Shown in pieces: positions 7,328 through 15,978 of a stretch of DNA of 64,000 nt (the stretch's first letter is position 1; every line of letters begins with the position of its first letter). A program made the position numbers and the translations under genes. Source of the DNA: Candidatus Leptofilum gracile (GTDB lineage Bacteria > Chloroflexota > Anaerolineae > Promineifilales > Promineifilaceae). The notes beneath the pieces were generated by a model that was not told where the DNA came from, searched no databases, and saw nothing but the letters and a program-made list of their open reading frames with translations. The stretch lies in NCBI GenBank assembly GCA_016713825.1, contig JADJOJ010000004.1, positions 310,001-374,000 on the forward strand. The letters are read 5' to 3'.

Positions 7328-8965
7328 ATGATTTCCTTCGCGCCAGAAATATTTGTGTTAAAAAATCAACCAGCCTTTATGGAATTCATTGTGCCTCCAC
7401 AAATAGCTAACTGGCGGCGTACCGATTGGCTCTGGCTGGCCTTGATTGGCCTGCTTTTTCAGGCCATCTGGGCGGTGCAAATGCCCACACCCACCTACAT
7501 GGACGCCTACTACTACACCACCAACGGCCAGCGCCTGGCGGCGGGCGACGGCTTCACGGAGCTGGTCATCTGGCAATATTTGGACGATCCGGCGGGGCTG
7601 CCCACGCCCAGCCACAGCTACTGGATGCCGCTCACTTCCATTTTGGCGGCGGCGGGCTACAGCCTGGGGAATGGCTTTTGGGCGGCGCAGCTGCCGTTTT
7701 GGCTGCTGGCCGGTTTACTGCCGCTGCTGGCCTATTGGATTGCCCTGCAATTTTTTAGCGAACGGTGGCAGGTGTGGACGGCCGTTCTGCTCACCCTCTC
7801 CGGCGGTTTTTACACGCGATTTTTGAACCAGCCATCCACCTTTGTGCCATTTGCCTGGGCGGGTGGGCTGTGCCTGCTTTTTCTCGCTTTCACCCAGCAG
7901 CGCCCGGCCCCAAAGTGGTGGTTCCTGGCGGGCTTCACCGCTGGCCTGGCCCACCTCACCCGCGCGGATGGGGCGCTGCTGTTGGTTGTGGCTGGGTTCG
8001 TTTGGTTGAAGGAGATTAGAGATTGGAGATTGGAGATTGAAAAGCGCTCCCTAATCTCCAATCTCCAATCTCCAATTCTCCTCTTAATCGGCTACCTGCT
8101 GGTGATGACTCCCTGGTTCATCCGCAACTGGCGCGTGTGGGAACGGCCGTTGCCCACCAGCGGCACCCAAACCATTTTCCTCACCACGTATGATGATTTG
8201 TTTGCGTACGGCCGTTCCTTCAACCTGGCGCACTATCTGGAGTGGGGCTGGGGCAATATTTTGCAATCCAAGCTAGACGGCGTGCTGCTGGCTGGCGGCA
8301 CGTTTGTGGCCGTCTGCGGCGTGGTCTTTTTGACGCCGCTGATTGTGTGGGGCTGGTGGAACTGGTGGCAAGATGCGGAAAAACGCGAATTTCTACGCCC
8401 GATGAGTTGGTACGCCGGGCTGCTTTTTGCGGCGATGAGCCTCATCTTCACCCTGCCGGGCGGGCGGGGCGGGCTGCTGCACTCCTCCGTGGCGCTGTGG
8501 CCCTGGCTGATGGTGCTGGCCACAGCTGGCCTGGGCTACGCCGTGGCGTGGATAGCCACAAAGCTGCCCCATTGGGAACCACAAAAAGCGCAGCCCCGCT
8601 TTGCCGCGCTGTTTGTGGTGGTGGCCTTTGCCATCAGCGCCACCTTGTTTTATGCACGGGCAGACAGCACATTGGAAGCGGAAGTTTATGGTGAAGTGGG
8701 GCAGATGGTGGGGGAAACGGCCGTTCTCATGGCGGGCAACGCGCCTGGCGTTTATTACCACACAGGCTTGCCTGCGTTGAGCATTCCCAACGAGCCAGTG
8801 GTGGTGCTGCAAGCAGCGGCCGCCCGGTATGGCGTCACGCATTTGCTGCTAGACGCCGATCATCCCCAGCCGCTCAATGATTTGTATGCCCAACAGGCAA
8901 ACCAGCCAGGCTTTACTTTGCTATTTGCCCGCGATGGGTACCAGCTGTACGCTGTGCAGCCATAA
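7328..8965 (+). CDS. Polytopic membrane protein (GT39-like) with in-frame repeat insertion
   Basis: A 545-aa protein with many hydrophobic helices. The loop after the first helix reads PTYMDAYYYTTNGQRLAAGDGF, the place where GT-C enzymes carry catalytic acids. The ATG at 7328 gives a leader before MEFIVPPQ; ATG at 7379 is an alternative start. Codons for residues about 228-251 lie in a near-perfect inverted repeat (8012-8079) of the family A word GATTGGAGATT. The repeat reads through without a stop as KEIRDWRLEIEKRSLISNLQ, then SPIL. This adds a charged segment between two hydrophobic helices. It is likely an integral membrane glycosyltransferase, though the activity is not certain. Confidence 0.7.
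   Translation: MISFAPEIFVLKNQPAFMEFIVPPQIANWRRTDWLWLALIGLLFQAIWAVQMPTPTYMDAYYYTTNGQRLAAGDGFTELVIWQYLDDPAGLPTPSHSYWMPLTSILAAAGYSLGNGFWAAQLPFWLLAGLLPLLAYWIALQFFSERWQVWTAVLLTLSGGFYTRFLNQPSTFVPFAWAGGLCLLFLAFTQQRPAPKWWFLAGFTAGLAHLTRADGALLLVVAGFVWLKEIRDWRLEIEKRSLISNLQSPILLLIGYLLVMTPWFIRNWRVWERPLPTSGTQTIFLTTYDDLFAYGRSFNLAHYLEWGWGNILQSKLDGVLLAGGTFVAVCGVVFLTPLIVWGWWNWWQDAEKREFLRPMSWYAGLLFAAMSLIFTLPGGRGGLLHSSVALWPWLMVLATAGLGYAVAWIATKLPHWEPQKAQPRFAALFVVVAFAISATLFYARADSTLEAEVYGEVGQMVGETAVLMAGNAPGVYYHTGLPALSIPNEPVVVLQAAAARYGVTHLLLDADHPQPLNDLYAQQANQPGFTLLFARDGYQLYAVQP
8012..8079. repeat. Family A inverted word repeat inside a coding region
   Basis: Arms of about 28 bases, GGAGATTAGAGATTGGAGATT.. and its near complement AATCTCCAATCTCCAA.., separated by about 12 bases (GAAAAGCGCTCC). 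Intergenic relatives are at 26563-26619, 28614-28649, 44350-44390 and 57298-57360. This is the only copy of the family that lies within a gene here, and it keeps the frame. Confidence 0.85.
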
Positions 8966-8988
8966 CGATTAAACATGACGGATAGCAT

Positions 8989-10530
8989 ATGACCATTTGG
9001 CAAAATCGACGCATTTGGGTTTTGGTGGCAGCGGTTGTGGGCGTGGGGCTGTTTTTGGGCGTCACGGCCCAAAACAAGTTGGGCTTCCCGCTGGACGATG
9101 CCTGGATTCACCAAACGTATGCGCGGAATTTGGCGCGGAACGGCCGTCTCGAATTCACCCCCGGCGTCAGCAGCGCAGGCTCCACCGCCCCGCTCTGGAC
9201 GCTGCTGCTGGCGTGGGGCTACCTGCTGGGCTTGCCGTACTTGCTGTGGGCTTATCTGCTCGGAGGCCTGTGCCTGGTCTGGCTGGGCTGGAGCGGGATG
9301 CGGCTGTGGCGGGCGCTCTGGCCTGCCCAGGCAGATCGCGATTGGTTGGCAGGGGGGGTGCTGGTGCTCACCTGGCCGCTGTTGTGGGCCGCCGTCAGCG
9401 GCATGGAAACCCTCTTTTTTGCCGCGCTGGGCTTGCAGTTGGCCGCCTGGTACGCAGAACTGGTAATCAAAAAAGCAATCACGCTGCGGGCTGTGGCGCG
9501 GCTGGGCTTTTTTGCGGGGCTGCTCATCCTCATTCGGCCAGATGGGCTTGGTTTGTTCTTGCTCATTGTGGCAGGGATTTTGTTGTTGCCCGGCAGCTTT
9601 GGGGAGCGTTGGCAGCGGGGTGGGATTTTGCTGGGAACGGCCGTACTCCCCCTGCTCCCTTATTTTTTGTTCAATTTATCCACCAGCGGCACCATCTGGC
9701 CCAACACGCTGTACGCCAAGCAGGTGGAATATGCGGCCGTTTTGGCCCAGCCCTTTGTGCGTCGATTTAGCCAGCTGCTGTTTTTAAGCCTGGGTGGCCC
9801 TGCCTCTGGCTGGCGCGGGGTAAGCAGCCCCCATTTGCTGCTGCTGCCCGGTCTCATCATCGCCGCCTGGCAGGCCATCAGGGCAGATTGGGCCCAGCGG
9901 CGGCTGTTTTACCTGCTGCCACTGTTTTGGGCAGGCGGGCACGTGCTGCTCTATGCCTGGCGTTTGCCGGTAACATTTCAACACGGCCGTTACCTCATCC
10001 CCATCATGCCCATTTGGGTGCTATACGGGTTGGCGGGGTGGGTCCTAGTACTGTTATATAGTTCGTCAGAATATGACCGTACCTTGTGGCTAGGAAAACA
10101 GGTAGTTCGCCTGTCCTTTACCATCATACAGTTGTTTTTCCTGCTGCAAGGGGCTTTGGCTTTTGCAGCAGATGTTGCCATCGTTGAAGGGGAAATGGTC
10201 AGTGTGGCGGGGTGGTTAGCCCACAACACCCCGCCCGATGCCCTCATTGCCTCGCATGATATTGGTGCGATTGGTTATTTTGCGGAACGGCCGTTGTTGG
10301 ATTTGGCCGGGCTGATAACACCAGAGGTTATTCCATTGCTGCAAAATGAGGAAGCATTGACCCAATATATCCTGAACAGCAAGGCCCAATATTTGGTTAC
10401 TGCTCCAGGCTGGCCTTATGAACAAATTGCCAGCCAGCCAACAACGCTGTTGCGCTTTACAACAAATTTTACAGCGACAACGGAGCAAGGTCTGAACAAC
10501 ATGGCAGTTTACAAATTAACGGTACCGTAG
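8989..10530 (+). CDS. Polytopic membrane protein, GT-C glycosyltransferase-like
   Basis: A 513-aa protein. After one N-terminal helix come FPLDDAWIHQTYARNLARNG and then GVSSAGSTAPLWT, a signature I associate with bacterial GT-C membrane proteins related to mannosyl/arabinosyl transferases; the DDAWIH acids are the likely catalytic pair. About 10-11 further hydrophobic helices follow. The C-terminal soluble portion includes ASHDIGAIGYFAERPLLDLAGL, also typical of this family. The gene starts 23 bp after the preceding stop, so the membrane genes are probably co-transcribed. The sugar and acceptor are unknown. Confidence 0.75.
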   Translation: MTIWQNRRIWVLVAAVVGVGLFLGVTAQNKLGFPLDDAWIHQTYARNLARNGRLEFTPGVSSAGSTAPLWTLLLAWGYLLGLPYLLWAYLLGGLCLVWLGWSGMRLWRALWPAQADRDWLAGGVLVLTWPLLWAAVSGMETLFFAALGLQLAAWYAELVIKKAITLRAVARLGFFAGLLILIRPDGLGLFLLIVAGILLLPGSFGERWQRGGILLGTAVLPLLPYFLFNLSTSGTIWPNTLYAKQVEYAAVLAQPFVRRFSQLLFLSLGGPASGWRGVSSPHLLLLPGLIIAAWQAIRADWAQRRLFYLLPLFWAGGHVLLYAWRLPVTFQHGRYLIPIMPIWVLYGLAGWVLVLLYSSSEYDRTLWLGKQVVRLSFTIIQLFFLLQGALAFAADVAIVEGEMVSVAGWLAHNTPPDALIASHDIGAIGYFAERPLLDLAGLITPEVIPLLQNEEALTQYILNSKAQYLVTAPGWPYEQIASQPTTLLRFTTNFTATTEQGLNNMAVYKLTVP

Positions 10531-10724
10531 TCCTGGTACCTGATAGATCGAAACCTGTTATACTGACATCACTCCAATATTTACAGCAAACATCCACCTG
10601 TTGCTACATTGTCAACAGTCAATTATTCCAAGCCTAAAAATTTTTAGATCGCAACAAACCAGTAGAACTGCTTAAGGTATGTATTAAATCTGTTCGCAAA
10701 TAAAATGCACAGCGAGGTAAAATC

Positions 10725-11417
10725 ATGACAGAACAAACCAAGTTACTTATTGTTGATGACCATCCCGTGTTTCGCCAGGGTTTGCGTGACGTACTAGAAA
10801 CCGATCCCCGGATGAAAGTAATTGGGGAAGCGGCCGATGGGGAAGTGGCTATTGAATTAGCTTACGAAATCAACCCAGAAGTAATTCTGATGGATATTAA
10901 CCTGCCCACCATTAATGGCTTGCAGGTTACCCGCAAAATCAAGATTCAGCTGCCAGACGTCAAAGTAATCATGATCACCGGGTATGATGACGCCGAGCAG
11001 GTTTTCCATGCCATTCGGTCCGGTGCTTCTGCCTACTGCCCCAAGGATATTACACCCGAAGCATTGATCAACATCATCCATACAGTGCGCGAAGGCAACT
11101 ACTACGTAGAAGAGAAAACCATGTCGTATGATGAGTTGATGCACTGGGTAGAGCAGCGAATCGGCCGTTTTAGTGGCCCCCTGATCAGCGATTCGGAAGA
11201 TCTTTTTGTGCCGCTTTCACCGCGAGAAATGGAAATTTTGGAGCATGTCACACGGGGCTTGAGCAATAAAGAGATTGCGTATAAACTAGGGATCAGCCAT
11301 CAGACGGTAAAAAACCACATGACGGCCATCTTACGCAAGTTACGCGTAGATGATCGAACACAAGCGGCCGTATACGCTTTACGTCATGGATGGGTACGTC
11401 TAGAAGGCACTCGCTAA
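10725..11417 (+). CDS. NarL/FixJ family response regulator
   Basis: A 230-aa protein. An N-terminal receiver domain starts LLIVDDHPVF; the phospho-acceptor is Asp57 in VILMDINLP, and the conserved lysine is in AYCPKDIT near residue 107. The C-terminal LuxR helix-turn-helix spans residues 165-225 (LSPREMEILEHVTRGLSNKE, then TVKNHMTAILRKL). It probably acts as a transcription factor and is phosphorylated by the DegS-like kinase encoded 67 bp downstream. Its position directly before the Flp/Tad genes suggests it controls them, which is inference. The 10531-10724 spacer is AT-rich and probably holds its promoter. Confidence 0.92.
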   Translation: MTEQTKLLIVDDHPVFRQGLRDVLETDPRMKVIGEAADGEVAIELAYEINPEVILMDINLPTINGLQVTRKIKIQLPDVKVIMITGYDDAEQVFHAIRSGASAYCPKDITPEALINIIHTVREGNYYVEEKTMSYDELMHWVEQRIGRFSGPLISDSEDLFVPLSPREMEILEHVTRGLSNKEIAYKLGISHQTVKNHMTAILRKLRVDDRTQAAVYALRHGWVRLEGTR

Positions 11418-11484
11418 CCCTAGAACAAGCCTCAATCAATTGCTGTTTTGCATTTTGGCTTGTATAACGCAAGGAAAATGTTAG

Positions 11485-12555
11485 ATGGTAAACACAGTCG
11501 GCATGGACAATGAGTTTTCAATGGTCTCTTTCTTAGAGGAAACACACAAAGATTACGAGCAAACCCAAAGAGATCTCAAAGAAATTGACATTCTGATCAA
11601 ACAAAGTGCGGCTGAAGTTGAGCGATTGGCCCAACGTAATTCCCAGGTAACTAGCTATACTCGCCAACTTCAGACCAACTTTGAAACCTTGCCGCGCGAA
11701 GACATCAAAGAAGCCTACGAAGCCTTAAACGACGTGCAGCAGCGCTTGTTTACCATGCGTGGTCAGCTAGAAAAGCTGCAAAGCGACCAGCGTAACCTGG
11801 AACGGCTGGCTGAATTTCAAAGAAAGATTATTGAATTAACAGATGGTGGTTCCTCTTTCCCCGCTTCTGGGGGAACTCGTCGGCGCTCTGGAGACCAGCC
11901 AAACGTAATTCGAGTGATTCAAACTGAGGAAGCTGTCCGCCAAGGACTTGTCCGTAAAATGCATGACAGTGTTGCCTCCTCAATTAGCAACTTCATTTTG
12001 CAGGCCGAAATCTGCCAGCGTTTTTTCGATGTCAACCCTGATCGTGCTCGAACGGAACTGAATGCTCTCAAAAGTTCTGCTGGCTCCACCTTCAGCAATG
12101 TAAAAGATTTTATCTTTGATCTCCGCCCAATGATGTTGGATGATTTGGGTGTTGTGCCAACCCTTCGCCGTTACGCAGAGTCGTTTCAAGAGAAAAATGG
12201 CGTCCCCGTTCCTATTACGGTAACAGGCGTTGAGCGTCGTTTAGAGAGTCATATTGAAGTAACTGTTTTTCGTAATGTGCAGGAACTGCTTCAGAATGCA
12301 ATGAACCATGCGCAAGCAACCCAAATTCAAGTCCAAGTAGATATGGGGTCAGAGCAGGTAACGGCCGTAGTCGAAGATAATGGCACCGGTTTTAACGTAG
12401 AGGACGCTTTTAATGGCGGACACAAAACAATAGGCCTTGCCACGCTCAGAGAACGTACAGAAATGCTGGGTGGTGAATTGAATATACAAAGTAATTTAGG
12501 TCAGGGTACCCGAGTTGAATTTGTTATCCCTATTTTGGACGAGGCTGCCTTTTAA
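11485..12555 (+). CDS. DegS/NreB-type sensor histidine kinase (cytoplasmic)
   Basis: A 356-aa protein without transmembrane segments. Residues 15-120 are a long coiled coil of the DegS sensor type. The HisKA_3 dimerisation box is RKMHDSVASSISNFI, with phospho-His160 followed by Asp161. The HATPase domain has an N box (NVQELLQNAMNHA) and a G1 box (VEDNGTGF), then GLATLRERTEMLGG. It is the expected partner of the NarL regulator just upstream. The start ATG at 11485 is preceded by AAGGAAA. The signal it senses is not evident; the coiled coil implies a cytoplasmic input. Confidence 0.9.
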   Translation: MVNTVGMDNEFSMVSFLEETHKDYEQTQRDLKEIDILIKQSAAEVERLAQRNSQVTSYTRQLQTNFETLPREDIKEAYEALNDVQQRLFTMRGQLEKLQSDQRNLERLAEFQRKIIELTDGGSSFPASGGTRRRSGDQPNVIRVIQTEEAVRQGLVRKMHDSVASSISNFILQAEICQRFFDVNPDRARTELNALKSSAGSTFSNVKDFIFDLRPMMLDDLGVVPTLRRYAESFQEKNGVPVPITVTGVERRLESHIEVTVFRNVQELLQNAMNHAQATQIQVQVDMGSEQVTAVVEDNGTGFNVEDAFNGGHKTIGLATLRERTEMLGGELNIQSNLGQGTRVEFVIPILDEAAF

Positions 12556-12581
12556 AAGCGAAAATTTAAAGATTTGCCTGC

Positions 12582-12800
12582 TTGACAAATAACACTACTC
12601 CCTGATAATCTAAAATAATACAGTTCGCCAGTAATGTTAAGTGTAAGGTACTAGGACTACTATATTCATTAACTGGCCAGTTGAGTTAAGAAAAAGTTTT
12701 TAATCAAGTACCACAATCCTATTGTTATAAAGCTTAAGAAAGTTTAAGCTTAGAACATAAGTCTAATGTAATGTGATTTTAATCTGTAAACTGTAAAGGA
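12582..12800 (+). promoter_or_regulatory. Probable promoter and long structured leader of the Flp pilin gene
   Basis: TTGACA at 12582-12587 and GATAAT at 12604-12609, with a 16-bp spacer, form a good sigma-70 type promoter. This leaves a leader of nearly 200 bases before the pilin start. In the leader, 12627-12636 (GCCAGTAATG) pairs with 12667-12677 (CATTAACTGGC) with one bulge, and AAGCTTAA/TTAAGCTT forms a second hairpin at 12730-12751. I do not recognise a known riboswitch class in it; no cyclic-di-GMP aptamer core was found. Confidence 0.5.
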
Positions 12801-12811
12801 GGTTTTAACAG

Positions 12812-12964
12812 ATGTTATTCTTACACCGTGAAGATGGTCAAGGCTTGGTAGAATACGCACTCGTTTTGGTCCTCGTGGCTGTTGTCGTAATTGCGATTCT
12901 TACTCTGCTCGGTCCCCAAATTGGTAATGTGTTTAGCCGCATTGTTAATGGTCTCGACGCCTAA
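12812..12964 (+). CDS. flp: Flp/Fap-type pilin
   Basis: A 50-aa protein: a short N-terminus MLFLHREDGQ, the class III signal GQGLVEYALVLVLV, and one hydrophobic helix. A Tad prepilin peptidase (TadV type) would cut after the glycine and leave the conserved Glu and Tyr near the mature N-terminus, as in Flp pilins. The start is set by a strong ribosome-binding site (AAAGGAGG, 8 bases before ATG). The gene has its own promoter and a strong terminator, consistent with high expression of the structural subunit relative to the Tad machinery downstream. No prepilin peptidase or secretin gene is in the window. Confidence 0.9.
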   Translation: MLFLHREDGQGLVEYALVLVLVAVVVIAILTLLGPQIGNVFSRIVNGLDA

Positions 12965-13014
12965 TTTCTGGCAATATTCATTTTAAGACATATTCATTGT
13001 TTGTTATGAGACCA

Positions 13015-13047
13015 GAGCCCTATCTGCAAGATAGGGCTCGATTTTTT
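13015..13047 (+). terminator. Rho-independent terminator after flp
   Basis: Perfect 10-bp stem GAGCCCTATC/GATAGGGCTC with a 5-base loop, followed by GA and seven T residues. It separates flp from the tadZ operon. Confidence 0.9.
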
Positions 13048-13095
13048 TATATTGGGCTTGCATATCCCCTGCATTATTAATGCTTACTTCCCCTA

Positions 13096-13123
13096 TTGAC
13101 ATTGTTATGGATCATAGTATGAT
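13096..13123 (+). promoter_or_regulatory. Promoter of the tadZABC operon
   Basis: TTGACA at 13096-13101 and TATGAT at 13118-13123, with a 16-bp spacer. The start codon of tadZ is at 13287, so the leader is about 155 bases. The leader contains a GAGAT/ATCTC hairpin (13160-13181) and an AT-palindrome CATAATATTATG. Confidence 0.6.
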
Positions 13124-13286
13124 GGTCTAAATTCCCTCTTTGGGGCATAATATTATGTAGAGATGAGGCAATTCGTATCTCCCATACCCCGCAGACCGTA
13201 GAATTTCTTGGAGCATTAATTAAGTAAGCTATTGAACTTGAACAAAGTTCACTAAATTGTAAATTTAAGCATAATTTGGATAAATA

Positions 13287-14570
13287 ATGGCAGGAAACAT
13301 TCGTGTACTGATTGTAGATGATCTTCCCGAAACCCGGGAGAATGTTCGAAAACTCCTTCAATTTGAATCGGACATTGAAGTAATTGGCCAGGCTGGTACA
13401 GGTGAAGAGGCTGTACAGATGGCTAAAGAACATCAGCCAGACATCATTTTGATGGATATCAACATGCCGGGTATTGACGGTATTGGGGCTAGCCAACAAA
13501 TCACAGAATCGGTTCCCTCTGTACAAATTATTATAATGTCTGTGCAAAGCGACCCGAATTATTTGCGGCGTGCAATGATGGCAGGCGCTCGTGATTTCCT
13601 CACAAAACCTTTTGGTGGCGATGAGTTAGTTGCCGCTATCCGCCGTGTGCATGATAAACGTCCTACTGTTACATCAGCGCCTGCGCGACAGGCGCGGCAA
13701 GTTACAAATAATTTGCCCGATGAACCTATGGCGGCTCCTGAAGGGAACTTGATTGCTGTTTATAGCCCGAAGGGCGGTGCTGGCTGCACAACCGTTGCTA
13801 TTAATTTGGCGGTTGCTCTGGCGCGGCGTGGACGCCGGACTATTTTGGTGGACGGTAGCTTGCAATTTGGTGATGTTTCAGTCATGTTAAACATGAAGGC
13901 TGTAACTAGCATTGCTGACTTAAGCGATCGCGGCAATGAACTGGATCAAGATTTGGTTAGCAGTATTTCGCAAGTGCATCGAAGTAATTTGAATGTGTTA
14001 TTGGCACCACCTCGACCCGAAATGGCTGATGTGGTTACTGAAGAAAATATTAAGCAGTTGCTAGCCACTTTGAAAGAATCATTTGACTTTATTATTGTGG
14101 ATACGACTTCTTATTTAAGTGAGAAGACCCTGGCGATCTTGGATTTATCTGATCGAATTGTTTTGATTGCCCAGCAGAATTTATCGAGTTTGAAGAATGT
14201 GAGCCGGTTCTTTGATTTGGCTGAGAGTTTGGAATACGAAACTCAGAAGGTTTGGCTGATTGTGAACCGTGCCAAGAGCAAGCAAGGTAAGGGTATTTCA
14301 GTTCATGATGTCGGCAAGGCGTTGAAACGGCCGATTTACGGCACCATTCCTGATGATGAACTTACGGTTAGTGATGCTTCTAACCGGGGTGTTCCCATTG
14401 TCATGGGCGAGCATCAGAAGAAAGCGATAAGCTTGGCCATTATGAAAGTTGCCGACCAAATTGCGAAAGAATTGATGGAAGGCAAAGTATCTGTTAGCAA
14501 AGTTGAACCTGACAAACCAAGCGGTTTATTTGGGCGGCTGTTTAGTCGTCGCGAAAAAGCTGGAGGATAA
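13287..14570 (+). CDS. tadZ: TadZ/CpaE: receiver domain fused to MinD/ParA-like ATPase
   Basis: A 427-aa protein. Residues 5-122 are a response-regulator receiver with acceptor Asp57 (LMDINMP) and Lys107 (LTKPFGG). Residues 155-400 are a ParA/MinD-type ATPase with a deviant Walker A, SPKGGAGCTTVAINLA (162-172). TadZ proteins localise the Tad apparatus at the cell pole. Here the receiver keeps its phospho-acceptor, so it could be a true target of a kinase, unlike many CpaE proteins with degenerate receivers. It is the first gene of tadZABC; tadA starts 2 bp after its stop. Confidence 0.9.
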   Translation: MAGNIRVLIVDDLPETRENVRKLLQFESDIEVIGQAGTGEEAVQMAKEHQPDIILMDINMPGIDGIGASQQITESVPSVQIIIMSVQSDPNYLRRAMMAGARDFLTKPFGGDELVAAIRRVHDKRPTVTSAPARQARQVTNNLPDEPMAAPEGNLIAVYSPKGGAGCTTVAINLAVALARRGRRTILVDGSLQFGDVSVMLNMKAVTSIADLSDRGNELDQDLVSSISQVHRSNLNVLLAPPRPEMADVVTEENIKQLLATLKESFDFIIVDTTSYLSEKTLAILDLSDRIVLIAQQNLSSLKNVSRFFDLAESLEYETQKVWLIVNRAKSKQGKGISVHDVGKALKRPIYGTIPDDELTVSDASNRGVPIVMGEHQKKAISLAIMKVADQIAKELMEGKVSVSKVEPDKPSGLFGRLFSRREKAGG

Positions 14571-14572
14571 TC

Positions 14573-15949
14573 GTGTCTCTGTTAAAACGTATCGAAAGAA
14601 ACCAGGAATCGACTACCCAAGCAGAACCCTCAAAACTACAAGAGTTGAGAGTGAAGCGGGCCTCTCCGGCGGTGGGCTCTCGTGATGCCTATGTAGACCT
14701 GAAAAACCGTGTTCAGCAGCGTTTGATTGCTGAGTTGGATCCAAGCATGGATATCACTCAGACGGCCGAAGTGCGCATGACGATTCAGGAAATGTTTGAA
14801 TCTATGCTGGCTGAAGAAAGTATTGTTCTTACCCGTAATGAGAAGCGACGGCTTTTTGAAGCAATTGTGGCTGAAATTTTGGGTTTTGGGCCGCTTGAGC
14901 AGTTCCTACACATGGATGGCGTCACAGAAATTATGGTGAATGGGCCTAAAAATGTGTTTATTGAGCGTGGTGGCAAAATTCAGCGCGTGAATGTGACTTT
15001 TGAAGATAATGATCATTTGCTGCGCATTATTGACCGGATCGTCGCGCCGCTTGGTCGTCGTATTGATGAAGGGTCGCCTATGGTGGATGCTCGTCTGCCA
15101 GATGGCTCTCGTGTGAATGCAGTTATTCCCCCTATTTCTTTGAATGGAGCCACGTTAACCATTCGAATCTTCTCTAAAATTCCTTTTACGGTTGAAAATA
15201 TTATTGAATTTGGCAGTATTACTGTAGAAGCGGTTGAATTTTTGAAAGCCTGTGTTATTGGCAAACTAAATATCATGATTTCTGGTGGCACGGGTTCTGG
15301 GAAGACCACATTGTTGAATATTCTCTCTGGTTTTATTCCAGATGATGAGCGTATTGTAACTATTGAGAATGCGGCTGAATTGCAGCTGCGCCAGGATCAT
15401 GTGGTGACGCTGGAATCGCGAAATGCGAATGTTGAAGGACGTGGTGCGGTAACGATTCAGGATTTGGTAATTAACTCGTTGCGTATGCGCCCTGACCGCA
15501 TTATTGTGGGTGAGGTTCGTGGTGGGGAAGCGCTAGACATGCTTCAGGCCATGAATACTGGTCATGATGGTAGTTTGGCTACTGGCCATGCCAACGGCCC
15601 ACGTGATATGTTGTCTCGTTTGGAGACAATGGTTTTGATGGCTGGTATGGATTTACCGCACCGAGCTATTCGGGAGCAGATTGCTTCGGCAATTCACTTG
15701 GTTGTGCATCAAGATCGTATGCGGGATGGTTCTCGTAAGGTTACTTCAATTAGTGAGATTCAGGGTATGGAAGGGGATGTCATTACTACATCTGAAATCT
15801 TCCGGTTTGAGCAGACAAATATTGAGAATGGTAAGGTGATCGGCCGTTTGCGTCCGACGGGTTTGCGGCCCAAGTTTATGTGGAAGATCCAAGAAGCTGG
15901 CATTATGCTGCCGCCTTCTATCTTTGGTATTGGGACTCGTCGTCGCTAG
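14573..15949 (+). CDS. tadA: TadA/CpaF secretion ATPase
   Basis: A 458-aa protein of the PilT/VirB11 superfamily. The N-terminal domain includes a typical CpaF segment (EILGFGPLEQFL, then VTEIMVNGP). Walker A is GGTGSGKTT at 238-246, followed by the Asp box and Walker B (RIIVGEVRGGEALDML) and the His box GHDGSLATGHAN. It powers Flp pilus assembly. The GTG start has AGGAGGA-like bases just upstream. Length and order match CpaF. Codon use is more A/T-ending than that of flanking genes. Confidence 0.95.
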   Translation: MSLLKRIERNQESTTQAEPSKLQELRVKRASPAVGSRDAYVDLKNRVQQRLIAELDPSMDITQTAEVRMTIQEMFESMLAEESIVLTRNEKRRLFEAIVAEILGFGPLEQFLHMDGVTEIMVNGPKNVFIERGGKIQRVNVTFEDNDHLLRIIDRIVAPLGRRIDEGSPMVDARLPDGSRVNAVIPPISLNGATLTIRIFSKIPFTVENIIEFGSITVEAVEFLKACVIGKLNIMISGGTGSGKTTLLNILSGFIPDDERIVTIENAAELQLRQDHVVTLESRNANVEGRGAVTIQDLVINSLRMRPDRIIVGEVRGGEALDMLQAMNTGHDGSLATGHANGPRDMLSRLETMVLMAGMDLPHRAIREQIASAIHLVVHQDRMRDGSRKVTSISEIQGMEGDVITTSEIFRFEQTNIENGKVIGRLRPTGLRPKFMWKIQEAGIMLPPSIFGIGTRRR

Positions 15950-15978
15950 TTAAGATCTAATCTTAGAGGAGCGTGTTT

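Noticed and set aside
13124..13197. Structured leader or riboswitch before tadZ
   Set aside because: GGTCT/AGACC pairing is possible, but the left arm lies upstream of the expected transcription start, and no known aptamer core is present.
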